A model generated the notes under the pieces. That model ran no database searches. It saw only the letters and a list, made by a program, of their open reading frames with translations, and was not told where the DNA came from. This document shows, piece by piece, positions 38,019 through 46,643 of a stretch of DNA of 64,000 nucleotides; the stretch's first letter is position 1; each line of letters opens with the position of its first letter. This stretch comes from Marinobacter sp. LA51 (lineage in GTDB: Bacteria > Pseudomonadota > Gammaproteobacteria > Pseudomonadales > Oleiphilaceae). A program made the position numbers and the translations under genes. The stretch is taken from contig NZ_AP028070.1 of assembly GCF_030297175.1 (NCBI RefSeq), positions 2,046,001 to 2,110,000 of the forward strand. Direction: 5' to 3'.

Positions 38019-39563
38019 ATGGTCAGGAACAATAGAGTATTACTTCTGTCTATATCGAGTTCCCTGTTCGTCGGTTGTGCCATTCAAGCACCTCAATTAC
38101 CGGATGATCTCGATCCGACGGCGGCAGGAGACCCATCGGAACACATCATAGATCGCGAAGACATCGGCTTCTTCAAAGATGGTGACTGGCGGATTTCAAA
38201 CTCTATTGAGGGCTATGAAGGCACGGATTACCTAATTTTGCCCCCTGGTGATGGGTCAAATGTTGCGACTTGGAACCTCAATATAATCCGTTCCTTTGAT
38301 ATCTTCGCAAAATGGTCCTCGACGCCAAGACGGGGTTCTGACGTCAAGTACGTTATTCATCACCTGGATAGCAATAACAACCTCGTTACCGACACAGTAG
38401 TCATAGATCAGCGAGAAAATGGCGGTGAATGGTTCAAACTTGGCACCTACCGCATGTCAACGCTCACAGGACGCGTAACTGTCAGTGACGATGCCGACGG
38501 CTATGTTGTTGCCGACGCCATTCTTTTCAGAGAAGTCGGAGTTTCAGCCGGCGAAGATCCGGGGGACACGGATGATACCGATGGTGATGGTATTCCCGAT
38601 GAATGGGAAGTGACCTACGGACTTGATCCAGATTCAGCATCAGACGCTGATCTGGACCTGGATGGTGACGGCTTGAGCAATTCCGATGAATTCCTATCCC
38701 TAACTGACCCTACAAGTTCAGACAGTGATAGTGACGGCATTGATGATGGGTATGAAGTCTCTAACGGTTTAGATCCGACCATTGACGACTCTTCAGGTGA
38801 TTCAGATAACGATGGATACACTAATTTAGAAGAATTCAGCGCCGGCACAAGAGCCAATGACGATACAAGCGCACCAGATACGCAATCTGTATTGGTAACC
38901 TGGGATCCGCCCACTCAGAGAACTGATGGCAGTGATTTGAGCCAAAGCGACATTGCCCGATACGAGCTCACCTACCAAGTGGCAGCAGTTGGCGAGGAAC
39001 GGGTAATCGACAACGAATCAAACGCTTTCGTAACGTCTGGCGGCGGGCGATCCTCCAGCGGTTACGGTGGGTTTATCGGCAGCGACTATTTCATTATGAA
39101 TCCTGGATCAGGTGAAACCACCGCGGCTTGGCAGGTAACTGACCTGGCGCCTGGAACCACCTATGAGCTTTTTGGCCACTGGGTGTCGTCTGGCTTGCGC
39201 GCCTCCAACGCAACCTACGAGTACACCTACACCGATCCCAGTGGTAATCAAACTACTGATGCCGCGATTGTAGATCAACGCAGCAATGGCGGCACCTGGC
39301 AAAAACTAGGGTCTTTCTCTACCAGCGACGCACAAGTGGTTGTCCGAATTGACAACGATGCCGACGGGTATGTTGTCGCCGATGCCATCAGGGTGAACGC
39401 GCAGGGCTCAGGGGTGCAAACCGAAATTATCGAGAATGATGGTTCCAACCGATACGTAGTAAAAGATCTAGATGAGGGCGAATGGCAATTCAAAATAAGA
39501 GCCATTGATAGCGATGGCGTAGCCGGAGAATATTCAGAGGTTAAGACCAGCGTTGTTCAATAG
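38019..39563 (+). CDS. lipoprotein with two golvesin-like domains and Ca-binding TSP3 repeats
   Basis: 514 residues from the ATG at 38019 (GAGGG seven bases upstream). The lipoprotein signal is LLLSISSSLFVGC (Cys20). Domains: golvesin C-terminal-like copy 1 (about 45-180, with VVIDQRENGGEWFKLG and DDADGYVVADAI); aspartate-rich thrombospondin type 3-like repeats (about 185-285, DTDGDGIPDEWE, DLDGDGLSNSDE, DSDSDGIDDGYE); a fibronectin III-like start (VLVTWDPPTQ); golvesin copy 2 (about 325-470, AIVDQRSNGGTWQKLG and DNDADGYVVADAI); and another Fn3-like end. Surface carbohydrate binding or matrix adhesion is likely. There is no PEP-CTERM tail. The 87 bases upstream of 37959 are AT-rich and could hold a promoter. 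Confidence 0.82.
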   Translation: MVRNNRVLLLSISSSLFVGCAIQAPQLPDDLDPTAAGDPSEHIIDREDIGFFKDGDWRISNSIEGYEGTDYLILPPGDGSNVATWNLNIIRSFDIFAKWSSTPRRGSDVKYVIHHLDSNNNLVTDTVVIDQRENGGEWFKLGTYRMSTLTGRVTVSDDADGYVVADAILFREVGVSAGEDPGDTDDTDGDGIPDEWEVTYGLDPDSASDADLDLDGDGLSNSDEFLSLTDPTSSDSDSDGIDDGYEVSNGLDPTIDDSSGDSDNDGYTNLEEFSAGTRANDDTSAPDTQSVLVTWDPPTQRTDGSDLSQSDIARYELTYQVAAVGEERVIDNESNAFVTSGGGRSSSGYGGFIGSDYFIMNPGSGETTAAWQVTDLAPGTTYELFGHWVSSGLRASNATYEYTYTDPSGNQTTDAAIVDQRSNGGTWQKLGSFSTSDAQVVVRIDNDADGYVVADAIRVNAQGSGVQTEIIENDGSNRYVVKDLDEGEWQFKIRAIDSDGVAGEYSEVKTSVVQ

Positions 39564-39600
39564 GCTGTTCCAGCGGAAGCGACTGGGGCAAGCACATGCT

Positions 39601-39633
39601 ATCAAGCCAGGCGGCAATCAATCCTGGCTTGAT
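39601..39633. terminator. stem-loop between convergent genes (possible bidirectional terminator)
   Basis: Perfect 11-bp arms ATCAAGCCAGG (39601-39611) and CCTGGCTTGAT (39623-39633) with an 11-base loop. It starts 37 bases after the golvesin-like gene and covers the last codons of the convergent aminotransferase gene. No T-run follows on either strand, so termination would be weak or Rho-assisted. Confidence 0.45.
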
Positions 39634-40772
39634 CGAATTAACACTTCGGCAGCAAGTGCTATATCAGCTTCAGTCACGTCTTCATGACACGGCAACGTGA
39701 GCAACCTGTCAGAGAATTTCCGGGCATTAGGATAGCTCGATGCTCCGGTAATTTCGGGAACTCCATCAATCTCCGGAAGGATACACCTATAAAAACTACT
39801 CGCACCGATTCCGGCGCGGTTCAGTGCGCGCTCGGCAAGATCCCGCTTATGCGCGCTAGGAGCCAGGATTGCAAACCGGTTTCTCGGTACACTTTGAGCA
39901 TTGCTTGACGGCGTCTCTTCGTCTAAAAAGTCCCAACCTGCTTGCTTCAGCAATTGCAGTTGCGCTAAGTAAGACCGATGAATTGGTAAGCGCTTCCGAA
40001 ATTGATGGATTCCGGAAAACACCAACTGCTCAGGCAACGCCACCCGCCTTGCTTCTTCAAGCGCCCTAAACTTTGTTTCGCCAATATCAAGCCCCGGTAG
40101 TTTCTCTAACAAAAAGTAGGGAAACCGCCGTAGGAATAAATTGAACACCATCCGCTTAACCTTCCATCCGAGGCCAATCTTCATCTCCAGAAGAGGAAAC
40201 TGCTCAAGGATCTGTTTAGCCAAAGCAAGATTGTTTCTTCTGACCAACAATGCGCCGCCTCCCATCAGGTTGACTGGCTTGCCACGTCCAAAGCTAAGAA
40301 CAATCAGATCCGCCCACTGCCGCCTGTTACTGGCTGGAGGAAAGCATTGAGCCGAATCCTCGATCAAGGTGACTCCACTGTCTTGGCAGAGCTGGGATAA
40401 GCGATCCAGTCGTTCAGGAATCCCTAGTAGACCGACTCCTACCAGGGCTACGGTTGTCGAAGAAATTGCCTTTTTCAGCTGCTCCAAATCCATGAAAGGC
40501 GCACCAGGAACCAAGTCGACCAAAACGGGTTTGGCTTCTTGAGCCAAGACAGCCGCAACGAGATCCGGACAACCGTATGCCGGAAGAATGACCTCGGGAG
40601 TCTTCGCGGTGTTTTTTTTGGCAATCGCTATTGCAATGGCCATCGAGAGTGCTTCTGTGCCCGATCCTGTAAACTCAGAATGGTAGGAACGTTGCCATGG
40701 AAACTGGAGCGGACCCGATGAGTACTCCGGAGTGGGTACTCTGCTACCCACAGGTCTCAACTTACTAAACAT
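39618..40772 (-). CDS. DegT/DnrJ/EryC1/StrS-type PLP-dependent sugar aminotransferase
   Basis: 384 residues. The N-terminal half has FTGSGTEALSMAIAIA (phosphate-binding), VILPAYGCPDLVAAV and VDLVPGAPFMDLEQLKKAI. The cofactor site is VTLIEDSAQCFPP, with the PLP lysine in LSFGRGKPVNLMGGGAL. The C-terminal part is typical of fold-type I sugar aminotransferases. It would convert a keto-sugar nucleotide into an amino sugar for the EPS repeat. An amino sugar would also give the formyltransferase a possible acceptor. It lies 19 bases upstream of the end of the GT2 gene's transcription unit on the same strand. Confidence 0.85.
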   Translation of the reverse strand: MFSKLRPVGSRVPTPEYSSGPLQFPWQRSYHSEFTGSGTEALSMAIAIAIAKKNTAKTPEVILPAYGCPDLVAAVLAQEAKPVLVDLVPGAPFMDLEQLKKAISSTTVALVGVGLLGIPERLDRLSQLCQDSGVTLIEDSAQCFPPASNRRQWADLIVLSFGRGKPVNLMGGGALLVRRNNLALAKQILEQFPLLEMKIGLGWKVKRMVFNLFLRRFPYFLLEKLPGLDIGETKFRALEEARRVALPEQLVFSGIHQFRKRLPIHRSYLAQLQLLKQAGWDFLDEETPSSNAQSVPRNRFAILAPSAHKRDLAERALNRAGIGASSFYRCILPEIDGVPEITGASSYPNARKFSDRLLTLPCHEDVTEADIALAAEVLIRSSQD

Positions 40773-40791
40773 GCACCGATCCCCAAGCCGG

Positions 40792-41931
40792 TCAGCGGGC
40801 GGATGGCGTCCACACTGTCATCCTTCGACCTGAAACAAAGAACAGTGTGGCATGAGCAATTGCAACATTTACTTGAACAAAGAAATAAGGAATCTTGCAC
40901 CAAGCTTTACGTCTGACCTCCGGTACGAAATGCCCCAGCACAACCAAACCATAGAAAAGAATCTGGGTCACAAGCGCAAGCAAATAGATCCCCCCCTTTC
41001 CTGCTAGCGCAAGGGAGGTCCCGAGCAAAAGCAACTGAAACCAGGGCACCGCCCAACGCATGAGCTTGTGGCCAAAGACCTGAAAGGAAAACATACCAAA
41101 CCTTGCTGGATTCAGGACCTCCATATGCCGACTTAGGGCTGTGAGGCCCCTTATTACAGTCCGAATCTTGCGCTGGTATTCCTTGGAAGGGTCACTCACA
41201 TCCTGATAAAACCCGAGCACATCATGGGCTGTAACGGCGACCAGTTTGGAGTTTGCGCAGTTAAGCGCTGTATTAAAGTCACTGGGCGAGAATATATCCC
41301 AGTTTTTTTCGCAAACTTCTCTTCTTGCTGCGAAGAACGAGCCACTCAAGCCGACGATTCCGCCGCGCTCAGATTCTAGCTTGCGCAGCCACATCTCATA
41401 CCGGACGTAAGCTCCTTCGCCTACGATGCGTCCATCTCGGCTTACAAAACGATCTTCACTGGAGACGGCACCCACCCCTGGATCCGTGAAATACCGCACC
41501 AGTTTTCGGAGCGAATCATGCGGTATAGAAGTTGCGACATCGGAAAAAACCAGAATAGCACCAGACGATTTCTTTATGGCTTGGAGCTGAGCGTATTCCT
41601 TTCCCTTTCGTTCCTCTGCACGGGCCAAAACAACGTTGTCTCTATGGTATTCCCTAACAATCTGGTCTGTAGCATCTGAAGAGCAGTCGGATGCAACAAT
41701 CACTTCGAGGTTCGGATAGTCGAGATCCAGACAATTCTCTAACTTTTCGCGAATTCGGGATTCTTCGTTGTGAGCCGTAACAATAAGGGAAACGATCGGT
41801 AGTTCGTCTTCCGCCAAGGTACCAATGTCAAAGCTTCGTTTTCGCTTGGGGACGAGCAACAACAGGAGAGGGTAAAGAAAGTAGCTAAACACTACGCCAA
41901 GAACAGCCAACCAGAACAAAAAAACCGACAT
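40792..41931 (-). CDS. glycosyltransferase family 2, membrane-anchored
   Basis: 379 residues from the ATG at 41931 (AAGGA nine bases upstream); an in-frame codon at 41991 would add a poor extension. One N-terminal membrane helix (FLFWLAVLGVVFSYFLYPLL) precedes the GT-A domain: VSLIVTAHNEESRIREKL, VIVASDCSSDATDQIV, ILVFSDVATSIP (metal-binding SDV in place of DxD), VGLSGSFFAARRE and YQRKIRTVIRGL (reduced QxxRW). Two or three C-terminal membrane helices follow. It would build a polysaccharide chain at the inner membrane. Divergent from the deacetylase gene. Confidence 0.85.
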   Translation of the reverse strand: MSVFLFWLAVLGVVFSYFLYPLLLLLVPKRKRSFDIGTLAEDELPIVSLIVTAHNEESRIREKLENCLDLDYPNLEVIVASDCSSDATDQIVREYHRDNVVLARAEERKGKEYAQLQAIKKSSGAILVFSDVATSIPHDSLRKLVRYFTDPGVGAVSSEDRFVSRDGRIVGEGAYVRYEMWLRKLESERGGIVGLSGSFFAARREVCEKNWDIFSPSDFNTALNCANSKLVAVTAHDVLGFYQDVSDPSKEYQRKIRTVIRGLTALSRHMEVLNPARFGMFSFQVFGHKLMRWAVPWFQLLLLGTSLALAGKGGIYLLALVTQILFYGLVVLGHFVPEVRRKAWCKIPYFFVQVNVAIAHATLFFVSGRRMTVWTPSAR

Positions 41932-42055
41932 AGTTCTCAATCCTTGTGAACCGGCATTAATGACAATTCCGCCTCCGAATGGCAGAATCATGGTTACAGA
42001 CTATACAGGGACGATAAAGCCAAAACCACTGGCGGCTATCAAGGAGGCATAGTCT

Positions 42056-43081
42056 TTGGCTCACCTACGATCTGGGTTGAAGTATTTCGTCCTCGGGGCG
42101 CTGGCGGTCTATGGCTGGATCAGGATGAGGTTAACGTCGAAATCGACGTTAATTATTCTCACCTACCACCGGATCCTTCCCGATCATCATTCCGACCGAC
42201 ACGTCGAACAACCGGGTATGGTTACTTCGCCCGAAGTCTTGCGCAGCCATATCCGGCTCATGCAATCGGTTGGCGCTGTCCCGGTACATCTTGACGACTG
42301 GCTATCAATGCGAGTCAAGAATGAGTACCTGCCCAAATTATCCTTTGCCCTGACCTTCGATGATGGCTGGCAGGACAATTACCGATACGCCTTTCCAGTC
42401 CTGAGTTCAGAGGCTACCCCCGCGACGATCTTCCTGGTCACGGGGCTTCTCGATACCCATCGGGTGTTTTGGCCGGAACAGATTCTGAAGCTCCTTACCT
42501 CTGCTGCTTTGGACAAAAGCAGCCCCGAATTTCAGTGGCTATGTCCTTTCTTACCCTCTGAATCCTCGTCCGATTCGCCCCTCACATTGGAACAAGCAGA
42601 TGAAGTGATCAGCAGACTAAAGGCGCTGGACGATAAAACCATCCTTGACCATTTGGCCGGTGTCCCCAAGGCGGCGGTTGCTGCGACTCCCGAAGAATCG
42701 TTTCGGCCTATCCTTAACAGCACCGAACTCAGTGAGATGGCCGCCAGCAACCTGGTTCGATTTGGTGCCCACACACAGAACCATTTTCGGCTGAACCGAA
42801 TCGATTCCGCCCCAACTCTTCGTGACGAAATAGTCGGTTGCCAGGAGGACCTCAAAAGACTCGGGCGCAGCGCTGTACCCATCTTCTGTTATCCGAATGG
42901 CGACATTACAGCTGACGGGCAAAAACTGGTGAAGGAGAACTATCAGGCCGCCTGTACGACGAAAATCGGATGGAACCCACAGAGTCGAGATGCTTTTGAC
43001 CTCCGACGCTTCAATTTACACGATGGCAACAGCAGCTCGCCCCGCAAGCTCTTCGCCACAATAGGCCGCGGAATCCTTTGA
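42056..43081 (+). CDS. polysaccharide deacetylase family protein (NodB)
   Basis: 341 residues from a TTG at 42056. The start is supported by a full AAGGAGG eight bases upstream and no nearby ATG. NodB motifs: ILTYHRILPDHH, FALTFDDGWQDNYR with the catalytic Asp pair, ATIFLVTGLLDT, metal-binding HTQNH in FGAHTQNHFRL, and IFCYPNGD. One N-terminal hydrophobic segment (YFVLGALAVYGWI) suggests a membrane anchor or export. It may N-deacetylate the EPS or a lipid-linked intermediate. It overlaps the next glycosyltransferase gene by four bases. Confidence 0.88.
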   Translation: MAHLRSGLKYFVLGALAVYGWIRMRLTSKSTLIILTYHRILPDHHSDRHVEQPGMVTSPEVLRSHIRLMQSVGAVPVHLDDWLSMRVKNEYLPKLSFALTFDDGWQDNYRYAFPVLSSEATPATIFLVTGLLDTHRVFWPEQILKLLTSAALDKSSPEFQWLCPFLPSESSSDSPLTLEQADEVISRLKALDDKTILDHLAGVPKAAVAATPEESFRPILNSTELSEMAASNLVRFGAHTQNHFRLNRIDSAPTLRDEIVGCQEDLKRLGRSAVPIFCYPNGDITADGQKLVKENYQAACTTKIGWNPQSRDAFDLRRFNLHDGNSSSPRKLFATIGRGIL

Positions 43082-44193
43082 GTAATCCGACAGTAGTGAC
43101 ACATGTTGTTTCTGGAGATATTTGGGCTGGCGCAGAGGTTCAAGTATTCAATCTATTCAAAGCGCTGTCCGCGACTCAAGATTTACGGCTCACTGCGGTA
43201 GTTTTCAACGAAGGCATTTTGAGCGAAAAGTTACAATCTTTGGGCCTGACAGTGGAGATAGCTGAAGAATCCAGGCACGGAGCGCTAACCTTGGTGAACA
43301 TCGTCCGCATTCACTGCCGACGCGAGGGCACCTCAATTCTGCACACCCACGGCTTCAAGGAGAATATTCTTGGCGTCATAGCCAAAGATCTCGCGGGAGT
43401 GCCCTGTTCCGTTCGCACGGTTCACGGCAACCCTGAAACGGAATTCTCTTTCAAGTCACCTCACAAATGGCTGGTTCGCCTACTAGACTTATTATTGGGG
43501 CGATTTCGTCAACAGGCGGTAGTCGCAGTGTCGTCCCAATTGGAGGTGAGGCTTGAAAAATTGTTTCCGGGCAAGGTTCGAAAAATCTTCAATTTTATCG
43601 ATGTCGCGGGCCTTCGCCAGCAATGGCCCCGGAGCACAGCTGCGAAGGGCGCACCCTACCGGATCGGCATCGTCGGCAGATTGGTTCCGGTCAAAAGAAT
43701 TGATCTGTTCATTCGGACCATCTCAATTCTCAAACAACAGGGGCTCCCGTGCACCGGCGTGGTTATCGGCTCTGGCCCACTTGAACTGCAAATGCGGGCG
43801 TTGGCTTCGTCTCTCGGACTGGCTGACGACATAGAGTTCAAGGGGTTTGTGAATCCGGCGTATGAAGAACTGAGCAAGCTGGACGCGGTATTGATGACCT
43901 CAGACCACGAGGGTTTACCGATGACCCTATTGGAAGCCCTGGCCATGGAAATTCCGGTGATTGCCCATCGAGTCGGGGGCATACCGGAGGTACTGGCTAA
44001 CGGTGATTGTGGGTGGCTGGTGGTTGAGCAAACCCCTGAGGCCTACGCAGAAATAACAGCCAGGGCACTGGGAGCCGAATCGGAGCAGAGTGAGAAGTCG
44101 AGAAGAGGCGTATGCCACGCTCAAAAAACCTTCGGACTGCAGGCCAACACCAAAAAATACGAGGAGCTGTATACCCGAAATCTCCGGAAATAG
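43078..44193 (+). CDS. glycosyltransferase family 4
   Basis: 371 residues, starting at a TTG whose last two bases begin the deacetylase stop (TTGA overlap). GT-B fold: an N-terminal VVSGDIWAGAEVQVFNLFKAL segment; a linker; then the donor domain with IGIVGRLVPVKRIDLFIR, VVIGSGPLELQMR, IEFKGFV and the E-x7-E type motif DHEGLPMTLLEALAMEIPV. It would add one sugar to the EPS repeat from a nucleotide sugar. Sequence context gives no specificity. Confidence 0.87.
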   Translation: MSNPTVVTHVVSGDIWAGAEVQVFNLFKALSATQDLRLTAVVFNEGILSEKLQSLGLTVEIAEESRHGALTLVNIVRIHCRREGTSILHTHGFKENILGVIAKDLAGVPCSVRTVHGNPETEFSFKSPHKWLVRLLDLLLGRFRQQAVVAVSSQLEVRLEKLFPGKVRKIFNFIDVAGLRQQWPRSTAAKGAPYRIGIVGRLVPVKRIDLFIRTISILKQQGLPCTGVVIGSGPLELQMRALASSLGLADDIEFKGFVNPAYEELSKLDAVLMTSDHEGLPMTLLEALAMEIPVIAHRVGGIPEVLANGDCGWLVVEQTPEAYAEITARALGAESEQSEKSRRGVCHAQKTFGLQANTKKYEELYTRNLRK

Positions 44194-44283
44194 ACGGTTC
44201 TCCAGGATATCGATGCTGATCTTGTCGAGGGCTTTATCAATGACAGGGTCATAAACGGATTTATGACATTGAGAGTGTGCAAA

Positions 44284-45486
44284 ATGCCAAGAATACTCAT
44301 GCTGTCGGACATTACTGGGCTTGGCCCGGAGTATCACGTGGGCGACGAAGCCATGGCAGAAGTTGCCATCGAGCGCCTCGCCAAGTTGGTAGGCAGGGAA
44401 AATCTGATACTGGGCTGTGCAAATCCCGCTCAGATTCCTAAAACCTATAATATCCGAACCTTCCCTTTTTACCATCTCACTGATAACACATTCCGAAGAA
44501 TGCTCTGGGCAAAGCCCTTATCCTACTTCAAATCGATCTTTACGAATATCTACCAGGTTATTCGGTGCGACAAGGTCCTGGTATGCGGTGGGGGCAATAT
44601 GACGAGTGTCTGGCCTGGTGTCCTGGAGTCCAGGCTTCGACTTCTGAGGATCGCCAACTTTTTCCGAAAAGATATTGTTTTGGTCAGCCAGACAATTGGC
44701 CCATTCGAGCAATCGCATCGACAAAGGGTCGACGAAGTTCTCCCAAAAGCAAAATGGATAGGTGTGAGAGACATCAATTTCTCACATACACAAGTCAACG
44801 CCCCCGTTCACTTCGCCTTGGATGATGCCTGCTTTCTTGAGAAAAAACATAGTAGTTATACTCGATCAATAAGCGAAAAAAATGACGCCTTTGCGTGCGT
44901 GTCCATGCGAAAGTTCGGAGGAATGGACGATGCCGACGTTTTGCGGATCGCCTCGACAATTCAAAAAGCGGTTGGTGCCCGGGAGCTCAAGACCGTATTC
45001 ATTCCGCACCATGCGCCTCACGGAACCGAGGGTGACATTAAACTTGCTCGCAATATAGAACATCTTTGGCCAGACAACGACTTTCATCTGGTTAATCCCA
45101 TACCGCGTGCCTCCGAACTTAAAGCGCTAACCGCCGATAGCAGTTTTGTCGTGTCAATGCGCTACCATCAACTCATCTTTGCGCTCTCGATCGGCATCCC
45201 CGCAGTGGGAATCTTCATTGATGAATATACACAAGCCAAGCTCACAGGTGCATTCGAAGCGCTGGGGCTGAAACCACGGGTAACATCCATTCAAGAAGTG
45301 GAGAACAATCTTGAGAGGCTTATTGCTGAAGCCTGCAACGCAACGGATGAGTTTCAAGCAGCTGCACGCAATATACAGCTTGAGGACAGGAGCGTAAGCG
45401 AGCGGCCCTATGAGTTGTTGGCTGACATTGCAAATGCCACTCCCGCCAAATCAGTAGGTAATGCAACGGAGGCAAGGGGCTCGTGA
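44284..45486 (+). CDS. polysaccharide pyruvyl transferase family protein
   Basis: 400 residues from the ATG at 44284 (an alternative ATG at 44263 adds seven). The family pattern is clear: ILMLSDITGLGPEYHVGDEAM at the N-terminus, VLVCGGGNMTSVWPG, ISQTIGPF-type segment here VSQTIGPFEQ, WIGVRDINFSH, FACVSMRKFGG, and the C-terminal SMRYHQLIFALSIGIPAVGI. These enzymes use phosphoenolpyruvate to form pyruvate ketals on sugars, giving the polymer negative charge. It overlaps the next gene by four bases (GTGA). Confidence 0.87.
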   Translation: MPRILMLSDITGLGPEYHVGDEAMAEVAIERLAKLVGRENLILGCANPAQIPKTYNIRTFPFYHLTDNTFRRMLWAKPLSYFKSIFTNIYQVIRCDKVLVCGGGNMTSVWPGVLESRLRLLRIANFFRKDIVLVSQTIGPFEQSHRQRVDEVLPKAKWIGVRDINFSHTQVNAPVHFALDDACFLEKKHSSYTRSISEKNDAFACVSMRKFGGMDDADVLRIASTIQKAVGARELKTVFIPHHAPHGTEGDIKLARNIEHLWPDNDFHLVNPIPRASELKALTADSSFVVSMRYHQLIFALSIGIPAVGIFIDEYTQAKLTGAFEALGLKPRVTSIQEVENNLERLIAEACNATDEFQAAARNIQLEDRSVSERPYELLADIANATPAKSVGNATEARGS

Positions 45487-46643
45487 AAGGGATACTGGTA
45501 CTTTTTCACTGTGAATCAAACCCCGGTTACGCTGCATCAAGCCATGAGCATACCTTTCTTGAGGTGGCAAAGGATCTCTCGGGTGACATGAAGAACATCC
45601 ATTTCGCCTACTCAAGCCTCGATAGAGGTATGACACCGTCTCTCCCTGAAGAACTCACAAACATTCTCCATCTCGACACCCGATGGACCGATACCGACCA
45701 ACTGCAAGCCATTGAGCGCTATATCAACTATCACAACATCGAGAGACTGCTTGGATTTGACCAACCTGTAGCTCGACCGATGTACCAGGCCCTCCGACAG
45801 GGAGGCATCAAAACCTTCGTGTCGTACTGGGGAGCGCCGATGAGCTCTATTAACACTGGGCTAAAACTCTTATTGAAAAAACTCGAGGTATCAACGAAGC
45901 GGAGCGGACCTGACCATTATATTTTTCAATCTGCCGGTATGAGAGATACAGCGGTCAGGGGGCGTGGCATTCCCCATTCAAAAACCTCCATCGTAAAAAC
46001 CGGCATAGACACAAACAAATATTCCCCTGACAAATCCTGCCAGTTCTACGCACACGAATGCTTTGGCATTCCGAGGACAAGAAAAATTGTGGTGTTTTCA
46101 GGGCATATGGAGCGACGGAAAGGCGTTCACGTTATATTGAAAGCGGCAAAAGTCTTAACTCAGGATCTTCACTATCGAGACGTACAGTTCCTAATTCTTG
46201 GTAATCGACCAGGGGAAAAAGAGCTTTTCTCGAATTATCTTCAAGACCCAAATGTCAACGATCATATTACATTTGGAGGATACCGCACTGACGTTCCAGC
46301 TCTTTTAAAAAGTTGTTCAATTGGCATGATTGCATCTGTGGAATGGGACTCTTTCCCAATGTCATCGCTTGAAATGGCCGCGACCGAACTTCCTCTTCTT
46401 GTATCCGACCTCCCCGGCCTCAATGAAGCCATATCTCGCGATACCGGGAAAATGTTCAAAATTAATGATCACGTCGCCGCAGCACACCAGCTAGTTAATC
46501 TCCTGAATGACCCCGATTCATTGATGAGTATGGGGAAAAAGGCGCGCGCGCGAGTCATTAAGCATTACTCCAGGGCATCGCAAGCAAGAGGAATTACAGA
46601 CGTCTTCAGGGCCTTGGAGCGAGAAACGGAGTACGTGCTTTGA
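45483..46643 (+). CDS. glycosyltransferase family 4
   Basis: 386 residues from a GTG at 45483, with GGAGGC upstream. The donor domain shows VVFSGHMERRKGVHVILKAA, FLILGNRPGEKELF, ITFGGYRTDVPALLKSCSIG and DSFPMSSLEMAATELPLLV, all GT4 features with the E-x7-E region. The acceptor half begins ILVLFHCESNPGYAASSHEH. Part of a tightly overlapping plus-strand block (deacetylase, GT4, pyruvyl transferase, GT4, flippase). Base composition starts to become AT-rich toward its 3' end. Confidence 0.86.
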   Translation: MKGILVLFHCESNPGYAASSHEHTFLEVAKDLSGDMKNIHFAYSSLDRGMTPSLPEELTNILHLDTRWTDTDQLQAIERYINYHNIERLLGFDQPVARPMYQALRQGGIKTFVSYWGAPMSSINTGLKLLLKKLEVSTKRSGPDHYIFQSAGMRDTAVRGRGIPHSKTSIVKTGIDTNKYSPDKSCQFYAHECFGIPRTRKIVVFSGHMERRKGVHVILKAAKVLTQDLHYRDVQFLILGNRPGEKELFSNYLQDPNVNDHITFGGYRTDVPALLKSCSIGMIASVEWDSFPMSSLEMAATELPLLVSDLPGLNEAISRDTGKMFKINDHVAAAHQLVNLLNDPDSLMSMGKKARARVIKHYSRASQARGITDVFRALERETEYVL

